Of a DNA stretch of 59,768 nt, positions 29,139 through 38,282 are shown piece after piece. Source of the stretch: Collinsella sp. (lineage in GTDB: Bacteria > Actinomycetota > Coriobacteriia > Coriobacteriales > Coriobacteriaceae). The DNA is taken from contig JAHAAK010000011.1 in the NCBI GenBank assembly GCA_018376905.1, forward strand, positions 1 to 59,768, in the 5' to 3' direction. The notes beneath the pieces were generated by a model that saw only the letters and a program-made list of their open reading frames with translations, was not told the origin of the DNA and ran no database searches. How positions within the stretch are numbered: position 1 is the first letter of the stretch; every line of letters begins with the position of its first letter. The translations under genes were made by a program, and so were the position numbers.

Positions 29139-30578
29139 ATGCCGAATGTCCCCACCATCACCCCGGGCGCGGATGATACCGAGCGCACGCCCGAAGATGC
29201 CACCGAAACGATTCCTCTGATTACAAACGCGCACACCGACAAGCAGAGCGGACGCACGAACGATACGGTCGAGATTTCCGATGAAGAGGCATATGCCAAG
29301 CTCAAGGCAAAACGCGCCGAACGTCGACGCAAAAAGCTGATTCGACGCGGTATTGCCGCCGGCGTCGTAGGTGCCATCGCGCTCATTGCCATTGTCGCTA
29401 CCCTGGTTCTCAATGCGCAGCCACAGGGAGCTAGCGGGCCTGTGACCGACATGGTGACCGAGGGCACGTTTACCACAACGGTCGAGGCGAAAGGCCAGCT
29501 CAAACCCATTTCGTCCTCAGTGGTCTCCCCTTCTGTCGACGGCACGGTCGATTCGATCAACGTGCAGGCAGGCCAATCCGTCAGCGAGGGCGACGTGCTT
29601 ATAACCATTAAAAACGACGAGCTCGATCGCAACGTTGCCGAGGCGCAGCGTGCAGTTGCAGCCGCCCAGGAAGACCTCACCAACGCGCAGAAAGCCGCCG
29701 CTGTCGCGCAGGCCACCCCAACGACGGACGTCGATGGAGCTTCCGCAGCGGCGGCAGGCGCCCCCGCTGCGTCCGGCGACACGAACGCCGTATCGGCCGC
29801 GCAGCGCAGCCTCGCATCGGCCCAGGCAAACCTCGATCAGGCGAACGCCAAGGCAGCCAGTCGCACGGTCACGGCCCCGAGCTCGGGTAGCATCGTGGAG
29901 CTCAACGCCAAGGTGGGCGCCACGGTAACAGGCGGCATGATCATGGGCGAAAGCGATACGAGCGGCGGCAAGCAGTGCATGCAGATCGCCGACCTATCTA
30001 AGATGAAGGTGACCGTGCAGGTGGGCGAAAAGGACATCGCCAAGATCGCCGTTGGGCAGAGTGCCAACGTCACGTATCCCGCGTTTCCCGATATCGTAAG
30101 CCAGGGAACGGTCACGGCCATCGCCTCGGTGGCAAACTCCGACGCCGCCAACGGTGGCGGCGGCAGCGTAACCTTTAACGTCGACATTCTCATAGAGGCG
30201 CCCGACGCGCGCCTGAAGCCGGGCATGACGGCCGAGGTATCGGTGGTGACCGAGCAGCTCGACGACGTGGTGATGGTGCCGACGATGGCGCTCATGACCG
30301 AAGACGGCGAACACTATTACGTCAACGTGGCAACCGATGACGAGGGCAAGCATACCCGTCGCGTGAAGGTGACCGTCGTGACGCAAAACGACAACGAAGC
30401 CGTAGTCGGCAAGACACAGGTAAAGCGCGACGACCAGGGCAACGAGATCAATCCCAACGTGCCGGTTACCAAGCTGCGCGACGGCGACACCCTCGTCATG
30501 GACACCGGAGCGGACGCAACGGCTGACGGCGGCTACGGCGCGGATTCGGGCAGTATGTCTGCCGACGAGGGCATGTAA
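29139..30578 (+). CDS. MacA/HlyD-like membrane-fusion protein
   Basis: A 479-residue periplasmic-adaptor-type protein of an ABC exporter. Residues ~68-92 are a membrane helix (GIAAGVVGAIALIAIVATLVL) after a charged cytoplasmic N-terminus. Outside are half-lipoyl blocks (VDSINVQAGQSVSEGDVLITI and VTAPSSGSIVELNAKVGATV), an Ala/Gln-rich coiled coil between them (~170-250) and beta-barrel and MacA-like C-terminal domains. The ATG at 29139 follows AAAGGAG. Its stop overlaps the ATPase start as TAATG, so the three genes form one unit. The substrate is unknown. Confidence 0.88.
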   Translation: MPNVPTITPGADDTERTPEDATETIPLITNAHTDKQSGRTNDTVEISDEEAYAKLKAKRAERRRKKLIRRGIAAGVVGAIALIAIVATLVLNAQPQGASGPVTDMVTEGTFTTTVEAKGQLKPISSSVVSPSVDGTVDSINVQAGQSVSEGDVLITIKNDELDRNVAEAQRAVAAAQEDLTNAQKAAAVAQATPTTDVDGASAAAAGAPAASGDTNAVSAAQRSLASAQANLDQANAKAASRTVTAPSSGSIVELNAKVGATVTGGMIMGESDTSGGKQCMQIADLSKMKVTVQVGEKDIAKIAVGQSANVTYPAFPDIVSQGTVTAIASVANSDAANGGGGSVTFNVDILIEAPDARLKPGMTAEVSVVTEQLDDVVMVPTMALMTEDGEHYYVNVATDDEGKHTRRVKVTVVTQNDNEAVVGKTQVKRDDQGNEINPNVPVTKLRDGDTLVMDTGADATADGGYGADSGSMSADEGM

Positions 30579-31351
30579 TGCGTCCCGTCATCGACATTCG
30601 CAACGTGCACCGCATCTTTGAGAGCGAGGCAGGTTGCGCCCACATCCTGCACAACGTGAGCCTGGCGGTAATGAGCGGCGAATTCGTCGCCATTACCGGC
30701 CCCTCGGGCTCGGGCAAGTCAACGCTTATGAACATCCTGGGCTGCCTGGACAAACCGACGGCGGGCGACTATTACCTGCAAGGGCTCAACGTGGCCGAGC
30801 TTGACGATGACGAGCTCACCGAAGTTCGCGCCCTGAGCATTGGCTTTGTCTTTCAGAGCTTCAACCTGCTGCCGCGCCTGTCGGTTATCGAAAACGTCAT
30901 GCTGCCGCTGGCCTACACCAATGTGCCCCGTAGCCAGCGCGAAATGCGCGCCGTGCACGCGCTGCAGGCCGTCACGCTGCCCGTCGACCACTGGGACCAC
31001 CGCATATCCGAGCTCTCGGGCGGCCAGATGCAGCGTGTCGCCATCGCGCGCGCCCTCGTCAATGACCCGCCCATCATCCTGGCCGATGAGCCGACGGGAA
31101 ACCTAGACTCCGCCACTGGAGCGCTTGTGATGGAGACCTTCCATAGGCTCCAGGAGCGCGGCAAAACCATCGTGCTTATCACACACGACCCCGGCATCGC
31201 CGCCGAGGCCGACCGTGCCGTGACCATCCGCGACGGTCGCATTCACGACGGCGCGTATATTCCACATGCACCGCGGACCCTGCGCAGCGCCGTAGATAGC
31301 CTGCCCATGATTTCCGCCTCCGCCAACCCGCCGAAAGGAGTGGTGGCATGA
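30578..31351 (+). CDS. MacB-type ABC transporter ATPase
   Basis: A 257-residue ATP-binding subunit: Walker A GPSGSGKST, Q-loop FVFQSFNLLPRLS, signature LSGGQMQRVAIARAL, Walker B IILADEPTGNLDS and the H-loop ITHD. The SxxQxFNLLPxL and TGNLDS wording is typical of LolD/MacB ATPases working with FtsX-like permeases. It starts within the stop of the fusion protein gene and overlaps the permease by four bases. Confidence 0.93.
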   Translation: MRPVIDIRNVHRIFESEAGCAHILHNVSLAVMSGEFVAITGPSGSGKSTLMNILGCLDKPTAGDYYLQGLNVAELDDDELTEVRALSIGFVFQSFNLLPRLSVIENVMLPLAYTNVPRSQREMRAVHALQAVTLPVDHWDHRISELSGGQMQRVAIARALVNDPPIILADEPTGNLDSATGALVMETFHRLQERGKTIVLITHDPGIAAEADRAVTIRDGRIHDGAYIPHAPRTLRSAVDSLPMISASANPPKGVVA

Positions 31352-32562
31352 GCGCCCGCGATCTCATCCAGGAAGCCCTTCACTCGCTCGAAGCCAACAA
31401 GGGGCGCAGCCTGCTCACCATCCTGGGCATTGTCATCGGCATCGCCTCGGTTATCGCCATGACTTCGCTCATCGGCGGTATCCAAAACAGCCTGGTTAAC
31501 AGTCTGGGCCTCAATGCGGCACGCATGGTGCAAATCTATTCGTCGCAAGAACTCACCGAGTCGGACATCGAGAAGCTTCAAAAACTGGTGCCGCAGATAG
31601 AGCAGATCGGCATTGTCGACAGCGCGTATACCGAGTATAAGACCGGCGATAAAAGCTATACCGTCATGGCACAGGGTGTCGATAGCGACATGCTCGACGC
31701 CGTGGGGGCCAGCAAGCTCGTTGCGGGGCGTACCTATTCCCAGGCCGAGTCTCAATCAGGCTCGCGCGTGGCGCTCATCAGCCGCGGCGGCGCCGATCAG
31801 CTTTACGGCAACGAACAGGACGCGGTGGGCAAGACTATTAAGGTGTCCAACGGCGAAGTGCAGATTGTAGGCGTGATTGATGGCGGCAGCGACACCATGG
31901 GCTCGCTCACGCTGTATATGCCACGCGAAACCATCTCCGGGCTGTTTAGCGACGAGAATCCTTCATTCCCCAGCGTGACGGCACTTGCCGCCGAGGGCAC
32001 GGACATGGATGAGCTTTGTAAGACCATCGAGTCCAAGGTGCGCGCGATGAAGGGCATCGAGGAGGAGGATGAGTACGACAGTGTATCGGCGACATCCATG
32101 AAAAGCGCCATCGATGCACTCAACTCCTTTATGGGCGCGTTCTCACTCATCATGGGCGCTGTCGCCAGCATCTCGCTGCTTGTCGGCGGTATCGGCATTA
32201 TGAATATGATGCTCACCAACGTGACTGAGCGCATCCGCGAGATCGGTATTCGCCGTGCCCTGGGCGCCAGTCGTCGCGATATCACCGCGCAGTTTTTAGC
32301 CGAGTCTTCGGCATTGTGCATCACCGGCGGTCTGCTGGGTGTCCTGATTGGCTATCTGCTGGCCTGGGCTCTTGCGATGTTTGCCGCAGGATCAGGGGTT
32401 CTCGGCGAGCTCGGTGCCAGCGGGCAAATCACACCGAGCTTTTCAATCGCCACGGTGCTGCTGGCCTTCGCCGTCTCCGTCGGCATCGGAGTAATCTTTG
32501 GCTTCTACCCCGCTCGCCGCGCGGCAAAACTCGACCCGGTGGAGTGCCTACGCTACCAGTAA
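31348..32562 (+). CDS. MacB/FtsX-family ABC transporter permease
   Basis: A 404-residue permease with one N-terminal helix (~20-45: LLTILGIVIGIASVIAMTSL), a large extracytoplasmic MacB-type domain (~50-265) and three C-terminal helices. The motif NMMLTNVTERIREIGIRRALGA and the ending PARRAAKLDPVECLRYQ are diagnostic of the family. With the two preceding genes it makes a MacAB-like mechanotransducing exporter, probably for a peptide, antibiotic or lipid-linked product. It ends beside a long palindrome. Confidence 0.92.
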   Translation: MSARDLIQEALHSLEANKGRSLLTILGIVIGIASVIAMTSLIGGIQNSLVNSLGLNAARMVQIYSSQELTESDIEKLQKLVPQIEQIGIVDSAYTEYKTGDKSYTVMAQGVDSDMLDAVGASKLVAGRTYSQAESQSGSRVALISRGGADQLYGNEQDAVGKTIKVSNGEVQIVGVIDGGSDTMGSLTLYMPRETISGLFSDENPSFPSVTALAAEGTDMDELCKTIESKVRAMKGIEEEDEYDSVSATSMKSAIDALNSFMGAFSLIMGAVASISLLVGGIGIMNMMLTNVTERIREIGIRRALGASRRDITAQFLAESSALCITGGLLGVLIGYLLAWALAMFAAGSGVLGELGASGQITPSFSIATVLLAFAVSVGIGVIFGFYPARRAAKLDPVECLRYQ

Positions 32563-32574
32563 GCCACCGCCAAC

Positions 32575-32643
32575 AAGTTGCGGTGAATTAGGGACTGAAT
32601 ATGCTATCAAGCAGCAAAAACAGACACTATTTCACCGCAACTT
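32575..32643. repeat. AGTTGCGGTGAAATA palindrome (copy B)
   Basis: AAGTTGCGGTGAATTAGGGA... (32575-32597) is inverted at 32621-32643 with a few mismatches. It is the same element as 16347-16413. It marks the left edge of the cobalamin island, between convergent genes. Confidence 0.75.
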
Positions 32644-32651
32644 ATTGAAGG

Positions 32652-32678
32652 GCCCTAGGCGCGGCGAGCGCCTAGGGC
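32652..32678 (-). terminator. Terminator of the cobalamin operon
   Basis: GCCCTAGGCGC (32652-32662) and GCGCCTAGGGC (32668-32678) form a perfect 11-bp stem with a five-base loop. It overlaps the cbiJ stop codon; on the minus strand only a weak T-rich tail follows. Confidence 0.65.
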
Positions 32679-33445
32679 GCGAACTCCCGTAAGAGCGCGT
32701 CTTCCACTTCCCGAAGCGAAAGGCCCCCGCCTCCCTCGGCGGGACGGGCGACCACGATACAGCGCGCTCCCACGTCGCGCGCGGAGGCGATCTTCTCGGC
32801 CGTGCCACCTACGGTTCCCGAGTCCTTGGTCACAAGCCACTGGGCGCCCACCTGCCGAAGCATCGCCTCGTTGAGCTCGCGGGTGAAGGGCCCCTGCATG
32901 CCGATGACGTGCGATGGCGAAAACCCCGCGTCGATGCACTTCGTTATAGCACCGGGCAGCGGGAGCACACGCACGAAGAAGCGCTCCGCGAAATCGGCGA
33001 CGCGCGTGTAGGGAGCAAGCTCCTTGCTCCCCGTCGTGAGAAGCGCGCGACCCGGGTTCTCGGAGAGAAAGCGCGCCGCGCAGGCGATCGACGCGACCGA
33101 AACGACGCCCTTGGGCAGCGCCTCGACCGGGCGCGCAAGGCGCAGGCATCGTGCACCCACGGCGAGCGAAGCGGCCCGGATGTTGCCGCTTGCGAGCGTA
33201 GCAAAGGGATGCGTAGCGTCGACGACGATGCGCGCGCCGGAAAGCTCGCGCTCCATGTCGGCCTCGTCGAGCCTGCCCGCATGCACCTCGATGCCCGGAA
33301 GCTCGCCCAAAAGCTCACCTCCGTACTCGGTTGCCGCGTAGGCACGGGCGGGGATGCCCGCCCCGCTCGCCCATTCGCACAGGAGGCGGCCCTCGGTGGT
33401 GCCGGCGAAGATGCGCAGCGCCGGCGCGGATGCGGGTGCCGTCAC
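32672..33445 (-). CDS. cbiJ: Precorrin-6A / cobalt-precorrin-6A reductase
   Basis: A 257-residue NAD(P)H-dependent reductase of the CobK/CbiJ family. The N-terminal IFAGTTEGRLLCEWA is the family mark, with VVDATHPFA and GMQGPFTRELNEA further on. It reduces the macrocycle before decarboxylation and methylation by CbiET. The start is GTG 33445, overlapping the cbiC stop as GTGA. It is the last gene of the seventeen-gene minus-strand operon, closed by a hairpin. Confidence 0.92.
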   Translation of the reverse strand: MTAPASAPALRIFAGTTEGRLLCEWASGAGIPARAYAATEYGGELLGELPGIEVHAGRLDEADMERELSGARIVVDATHPFATLASGNIRAASLAVGARCLRLARPVEALPKGVVSVASIACAARFLSENPGRALLTTGSKELAPYTRVADFAERFFVRVLPLPGAITKCIDAGFSPSHVIGMQGPFTRELNEAMLRQVGAQWLVTKDSGTVGGTAEKIASARDVGARCIVVARPAEGGGGLSLREVEDALLREFAP

Positions 33446-34083
33446 TTCGGGCCGCCTGGGCGCGTGATCTGGTAGAGCAGCGCGTTCATAATGGCGGCCG
33501 CCACGGTCGAACCGCCCTTGCGACCCCTCGCGACGATGGCCGGCACGCGTCGCGCGAGTAGCTCCTCTTTCGCCTCGACCACGTTCACAAACCCGACTGG
33601 CACCCCAATGACGAGCGCGGGCGCGATCTTCCCCGCGTCCATGAGCTCGGCGAGGCGCAGAAGTGCCGTGGGGGCGTTACCGACGGCCACGATGAGCGGA
33701 CCCTCGATGCCGCAAGCTTTGTCCATGCTCGCAACGGCGCGAGTCGTGCCCGCGGCGCGCGCAGCCGCGGCGACATCAGGGTCGGCCATGTAGCACACGG
33801 CCTTGCAGCCGATCTTAGCGAGCGCGGGCTTGCTTATGCCTGCGAGCGCCATGTTCGTGTCGGTGAGCACCGTGGCCCCTGCGCGCAGTGCGTCGAGCGC
33901 ACAGTGCGCGGCGTCATGGGTGAACACGAGGGAATCGGCGTACGAGAAGTCAGCAGTGGTGTGGATGACGCGCTTCACGACGGGCTCTTCGAGCGGCGGG
34001 AACGTGCGGCCGCCGAGCTCTTCGGTGATGATCTCGAAGCTGCGCCGCTCGATGTCGCCGGGCGCCATCTCCTTGGAATCCAT
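33442..34083 (-). CDS. cbiC: Precorrin-8X / cobalt-precorrin-8 methylmutase
   Basis: A 213-residue enzyme that moves a methyl group from C11 to C12, giving (cobalt-)hydrogenobyrinic acid. The catalytic histidine is in RVIHTTADF. DTNMALAGISK, CYMADPDV and VGFVNVVEAKEEL are typical of CobH/CbiC. Its ATG directly abuts the cobO stop (TAG-ATG), and its end overlaps cbiJ by four bases. Confidence 0.95.
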   Translation of the reverse strand: MDSKEMAPGDIERRSFEIITEELGGRTFPPLEEPVVKRVIHTTADFSYADSLVFTHDAAHCALDALRAGATVLTDTNMALAGISKPALAKIGCKAVCYMADPDVAAAARAAGTTRAVASMDKACGIEGPLIVAVGNAPTALLRLAELMDAGKIAPALVIGVPVGFVNVVEAKEELLARRVPAIVARGRKGGSTVAAAIMNALLYQITRPGGPK

Positions 34084-34599
34084 CTAGTACTCCACTCCTT
34101 CCCTTGCACATATCCCCTGCTCGTAGGGGTGTTTCTCGCACCGCATCTCGGTTATGTAGTCGGCCTTCTCCACGATCTTGCGGGAAGGCGCGCGCCCGGT
34201 GAGCGCTACTTCGACGCCGCGCGCGGACATATCGAGCGCGCGGTCCACGAGCGCCTCGTCGACAAGCCCCTTCGAAAGCGCGTCGAGCGCCTCGTCGAGC
34301 ACGAGCAGCCCCTCCTGCGCGCCCTCGAGCTCGGCGAGCGCGGAAGCGAGGTTCCCATCGTGCAGCTCGCGCGTCGCGGCAAGTTCTTCCGACGTCATGG
34401 ACCAGGTAAACTTGTCCGACGCCTTCCCCGCGAACACGGGCACGCCGAAATGCTCGGCGAGCAGGCGCACCTCCCCGCTTTCGCCGTCTTTCAGGAACTG
34501 CACGACGACGACGCGGCGGCCTGCGGCGAGCATGCGAAGGGCGAGGCCCATCGCCGCCGTGGTCTTGCCTTTGCCGTCGCCATGATACACGTGGATCAT
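34084..34599 (-). CDS. cobO: Cob(I)yrinic acid a,c-diamide adenosyltransferase
   Basis: A 171-residue CobA/BtuR/CobO-family enzyme that attaches the upper adenosyl ligand to cob(I)yrinate or cobalamin. The inverted P-loop is HGDGKGKTTAAMGLA. VVVVQFLK, LLVLDEAL and the closing Glu-rich TEMRCEKHPYEQGI are conserved. The start overlaps the cbiP stop (ATGA). Confidence 0.95.
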   Translation of the reverse strand: MIHVYHGDGKGKTTAAMGLALRMLAAGRRVVVVQFLKDGESGEVRLLAEHFGVPVFAGKASDKFTWSMTSEELAATRELHDGNLASALAELEGAQEGLLVLDEALDALSKGLVDEALVDRALDMSARGVEVALTGRAPSRKIVEKADYITEMRCEKHPYEQGICAREGVEY

Positions 34600-36095
34600 A
34601 CGCCCTCCTCGATAATGCGGTAGACATACTCCATGTCGAGCGCCCCGCGCACGGAGTCGGCCAGGCGGTCGAACTCGCGCGCACGGTGATCGGCCGCGGA
34701 CACCGCGCCCTCAGCACCCACGACGCTCTCGGGCAGGCCGCGCATGCGCGCGAGCGAGCGTGCGAGGGCGAGCGCCACCCCCGGTTCGTCGAACAGGCCG
34801 TGGAGATAGGTTCCGAACACGTTTCCGCAGGCCGCGCCTTCTGGTTTGCCGCCAATCGTGCCCGCAGGGGCGCAGAAGACGGTCGTTACGCCGTCGTGAA
34901 TCTCGTACCCGCGCGCCGTCATGCCGTTCCACACCGAGAACGCGCCTTGGGCGCCCGTGATGCGCAGCTCCGACTGGGCGAGGCGCTTTTCCTCCTTGAA
35001 CACCGTACTTGCAGGGATGAGCCCGAGCCCGCGCGTGGTGCCAGCGCCTTCCCTGCCATGCGGGTCGGAAAGCTCGTCTCCCAAAAGCTGGTAGCCTCCG
35101 CATATGCCGAGCACCGGCGTGCCCGCGCCCGAAAGCGCGCGTACACAGGCTCCGATGCCGCTAGCCGCAAGCCAGCGCGCGTCGTCGAGCGTGGCCTTCG
35201 AGCCGGGGAGCACCACCAGGTCGGGTCGGCCCAGATCGGTCGCAGAGGAAACGTAGCGCACGCCCACGCCGGGCACGCGCGAAAGCGGGTCGAAGTCGGT
35301 GAAGTTCGACAGATGCGGAAGGCGCACGACGGCGACGTCGATGACGCCGCGCGCCTCGCGGGCAGTTAGGCGCGGCGCGAGCGAGTCCTCGTCGTCCAGG
35401 TCGAGCGTAAGATACGGCACGACCCCCACGACGGGAACCCCGCACATCTTCTCGAGCGGAGCCAAACCCGGGCGCAGGATTTCCACATCGCCGCGGAACT
35501 TGTTTACCACAAGCCCCCGCAAAAGCGCGCGATCCTCGGGCGCAAGGAGCGCGACCGTGCCGTAGAGCTGGGCAAACACCCCGCCTGGGTCGATGTCGCC
35601 CGCGAGCAGCACGGGGGAGGACACGGCGCGCGCGAGCCCCATGTTGACGATGTCGTTTTCGGCAAGGTTGATTTCGACGGGGCTGCCGGCGCCCTCGATG
35701 ACGATGACGTCGTTTTCCTCCGCGAGCGAATCGAACGCCTCCAAAATCTGCGGCATGAGCGCCTTCTTTCGCGCGAAGTAGTCCCTCGCAGCGAAGGCTC
35801 CCTGCGCCTTGCCGGCCACGATGAGCTGGCTTCGGTGGTCGCTTTCGGGCTTGAGCAGGATGGGGTTCATGCGCACGTCGGGCGCGATGCCGCACGCCTC
35901 GGCCTGCATGATCTGGGCGCGCCCCATCTCGAGCCCATCGGCCGTGACACCGCTGTTGAGCGCCATGTTCTGGCTCTTGAAGGGAGCCACGCGCAGGCCG
36001 TCCTGCGAAAGCACACGGCACAGCCCCGCCGCAAGCAGGCTCTTCCCCGCGTTCGACATGGTGCCCTGGATCATGATGGGCTTCGCCCTACCCAC
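34596..36095 (-). CDS. cbiP: Cobyric acid synthase (glutamine-hydrolysing)
   Basis: A 499-residue enzyme amidating four side chains of adenosylcobyrinate diamide. The N-terminal BioD-like ATPase reads MIQGTMSNAGKSLLAAGLCR. The C-terminal class I-like glutamine amidotransferase has nucleophile Cys in LGICGGYQLLG and His in GTYLHGLFD. The start is GTG 36095, eight bases from AAGGAGG and overlapping the end of cobD as GTGGGTAG. Longer readings would run through cobD. Confidence 0.94.
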   Translation of the reverse strand: MGRAKPIMIQGTMSNAGKSLLAAGLCRVLSQDGLRVAPFKSQNMALNSGVTADGLEMGRAQIMQAEACGIAPDVRMNPILLKPESDHRSQLIVAGKAQGAFAARDYFARKKALMPQILEAFDSLAEENDVIVIEGAGSPVEINLAENDIVNMGLARAVSSPVLLAGDIDPGGVFAQLYGTVALLAPEDRALLRGLVVNKFRGDVEILRPGLAPLEKMCGVPVVGVVPYLTLDLDDEDSLAPRLTAREARGVIDVAVVRLPHLSNFTDFDPLSRVPGVGVRYVSSATDLGRPDLVVLPGSKATLDDARWLAASGIGACVRALSGAGTPVLGICGGYQLLGDELSDPHGREGAGTTRGLGLIPASTVFKEEKRLAQSELRITGAQGAFSVWNGMTARGYEIHDGVTTVFCAPAGTIGGKPEGAACGNVFGTYLHGLFDEPGVALALARSLARMRGLPESVVGAEGAVSAADHRAREFDRLADSVRGALDMEYVYRIIEEGV

Positions 36096-37311
36096 GGGTA
36101 TCGACCTCCTTCGTCGAGCCTCGGCCATACGCGCCCGCCATAGCGCCGCTGCAAGAAGCGCAGCCCCGTTTGTCGGGTTCGCCTTCGCCCGATGCGCCTT
36201 CCGCCCGAAGCGCGCGGCCGAACGCCATCGCAAGCCGGGCATTCTCCTTGCGCGTGCGCACCGCGACGCGGCACCAGAAACGGGACAGTACCGAAAACGA
36301 GTCGCACGTGCGGACCAAAACCCCCTGTTTATACAGGCGCTCGGGGATGTCTTTCGCCGGTGTCCGGACTAAAAGGAAGTTCGCATCCGACGGCACGACG
36401 GAAAGCCCGAGCGAGGAGAGCTCGTGGGAAAGCCACGCTCGCTCGCCCGCCAATACATCGCGCGTGCGCGAGACGTATTCGACGTCTTCCAGGGCGGCGA
36501 TACCCGCGGCCTCGGCGACCGAGGAGACGGGCCACGCCTGCCCCGCCCGTCGAATCCCCTCGAGGAGTTGGGCGTTTCCGCTGATCAGATATCCTAACCG
36601 CAACCCCGCCATTCCGTAGAGCTTGGTGAATGCGGAGAGCACGGCCACATGGCGCGAACACGCGGCGCGTGCGGCCACGCTCCTTTCGCGGGCGTCGGGC
36701 GCAAATCCGAGGAAGCACTCGTCCACGACGAGCAGCGCGCCCACCTGCTCGCAGCGGCAAGCCGCGGCATCGATCACGCGGGGGTCGACGAGGCGCCCCG
36801 TCGGGTTGTTCGGATTGCAGAGGTACGCCACGTCTCCCGGCCCCTCGATCGCGCGGGCGAAGGAGGCAGGCACGTCGAAGTCGTCCGCTTCGGAGAGCGG
36901 GAACTCCTGCACGCATGCGCCGTAGTAAGATGCCGCCTCCGCATATTCAGAGAACGTCGGCGAGCACACGACGATGCGTTTCGGGCGCACCGCCGCAGCG
37001 AGCCGCCAGATGATGTCGGACGCGCCCGCGCCGCAGACGATAGTATCTTCGGGAATGCCCTGGGCGCGCGCTAGGGCGCGAACGAGGGCGAGGCTTTCCC
37101 TATCGGGGTAGGCGTCGATTCGAGAAAGCGACTTGCAAGCTGCGGCGACGGCGCGCGGCGAGGGGCCTGCCGGATTCACGTTCACCGAGAAGTCGATGAG
37201 ATCGGAGGCGCCCCCTTCGCAACCGATGCCGAGCGATTGCGCGCTGCCCCCATGCGTACGGGCGCGCAGGATTCCCCCGGCAGCCCGGAGCGCGGCGTGG
37301 TCTTCCCTCAT
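36088..37311 (-). CDS. cobD: L-threonine-O-3-phosphate decarboxylase (PLP-dependent)
   Basis: A 407-residue class I aminotransferase-fold enzyme making (R)-1-aminopropan-2-ol O-phosphate, the linker of the nucleotide loop. The PLP lysine lies in AFTKLYGMAGLRLGY; NVNPAGPSP and YLCNPNNPTG are typical. The start at 37311 overlaps the cbiB stop as ATGA. A ~45-residue tail after the core (DKRGCASCSG...) carries one CxxC pair; metal-binding C-terminal tails occur in some CobD proteins, but with only two Cys this is uncertain. Gene naming follows Salmonella. Confidence 0.9.
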   Translation of the reverse strand: MREDHAALRAAGGILRARTHGGSAQSLGIGCEGGASDLIDFSVNVNPAGPSPRAVAAACKSLSRIDAYPDRESLALVRALARAQGIPEDTIVCGAGASDIIWRLAAAVRPKRIVVCSPTFSEYAEAASYYGACVQEFPLSEADDFDVPASFARAIEGPGDVAYLCNPNNPTGRLVDPRVIDAAACRCEQVGALLVVDECFLGFAPDARERSVAARAACSRHVAVLSAFTKLYGMAGLRLGYLISGNAQLLEGIRRAGQAWPVSSVAEAAGIAALEDVEYVSRTRDVLAGERAWLSHELSSLGLSVVPSDANFLLVRTPAKDIPERLYKQGVLVRTCDSFSVLSRFWCRVAVRTRKENARLAMAFGRALRAEGASGEGEPDKRGCASCSGAMAGAYGRGSTKEVDTRG

Positions 37312-38282
37312 GCCATCGCCCCCAAGGCGAGCACGACCGCCGCGCGCGCGGCGCCGAAGACGACGAGCGCGCATACGGACGCGGCGAGCATGAGCCTTGT
37401 CGCCCGGGCGATGTCGCCCCACTCGATTTCGCGGGACGCGTCGCCTATCGTCGGTTTCTCAACGAGCTTGCCGAAATACACCGCGGGTCCCGCCAGGCGC
37501 AGCCCGAGCGCGCCCGCACACGCTGACTCGGTCTGCGCCGAGTTGGGGCTCGCATGGCGACGCCTGTCGCGGCGCCAGATGCGCGCCGCCCCGCGCGCGT
37601 CGAGCCCGACGATCGGGCACATGGCGATCATGAACAGGGCCGATAAGCGCGAGGGAATCCAGTTCACCGCATCGTCGAGGCGCGCCGAGGCGCAGCCGAA
37701 GTCGATGTAGCGCTCGTTTTTGTAGCCCACCATGCTGTCGAGCGTGTTCACCGCCTTGTACGCCATGCCCAAGGGCGCACCCCCGATCATAAGGTAGAAA
37801 AGCGGCGCGATGACGCCGTCGCTCGCGTTCTCCGCCACGGTTTCCACGGCGGCGCGCGCCACGCCCTGCTCGTCGAGAACAGACGTGTCGCGTCCCACGA
37901 TGAGCCCGACGGCTTCGCGCGCCGCGCCAAGGCCGCCCTTCGAGAACGCGCCGACCACGGCCAAGCTCTGGCGGCGAAGCTCGCATGTCGCGAGAACCTG
38001 ATAGCTCGCCCATGCCTCGGCCACGAAGCGCAAGCCGGAGTGAACCATGCCGCAAAGATGTAGGATACCCCAGGTCAAAAGCCCACACGCAAGCGGAAGC
38101 GCCACGGCGAGCACAAGCCCTGCGGCACGCGTGCCCGCGGACGTTTGCGGGAATGCGCCTCGAAGGCGGCCTTCGGCCCACGTGATCGCGCGCCCCATGG
38201 CGACGACGGGATGGGGAAGCCAGCGCGGGTCGCCGAAGGCAAGGTCGGCCGCGAACCCAGCGGCGACGGCAAGAATCGTCAT
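37308..38282 (-). CDS. cbiB: Adenosylcobinamide-phosphate synthase
   Basis: A 324-residue membrane protein joining aminopropanol phosphate to cobyric acid. FAADLAFGDPRWLPHPVVAMG at the N-terminus (shown in part: GDPRWLPHPVVAMG), VAENASDGVIAPLFY, and NTLDSMVGYKNERYIDFG are diagnostic of CbiB/CobD. Several hydrophobic helices follow the family's layout. The ATG at 38282 overlaps the preceding stop as TGATG. Its partner cobD overlaps its end, so the two steps are translationally coupled. Confidence 0.94.
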   Translation of the reverse strand: MTILAVAAGFAADLAFGDPRWLPHPVVAMGRAITWAEGRLRGAFPQTSAGTRAAGLVLAVALPLACGLLTWGILHLCGMVHSGLRFVAEAWASYQVLATCELRRQSLAVVGAFSKGGLGAAREAVGLIVGRDTSVLDEQGVARAAVETVAENASDGVIAPLFYLMIGGAPLGMAYKAVNTLDSMVGYKNERYIDFGCASARLDDAVNWIPSRLSALFMIAMCPIVGLDARGAARIWRRDRRRHASPNSAQTESACAGALGLRLAGPAVYFGKLVEKPTIGDASREIEWGDIARATRLMLAASVCALVVFGAARAAVVLALGAMA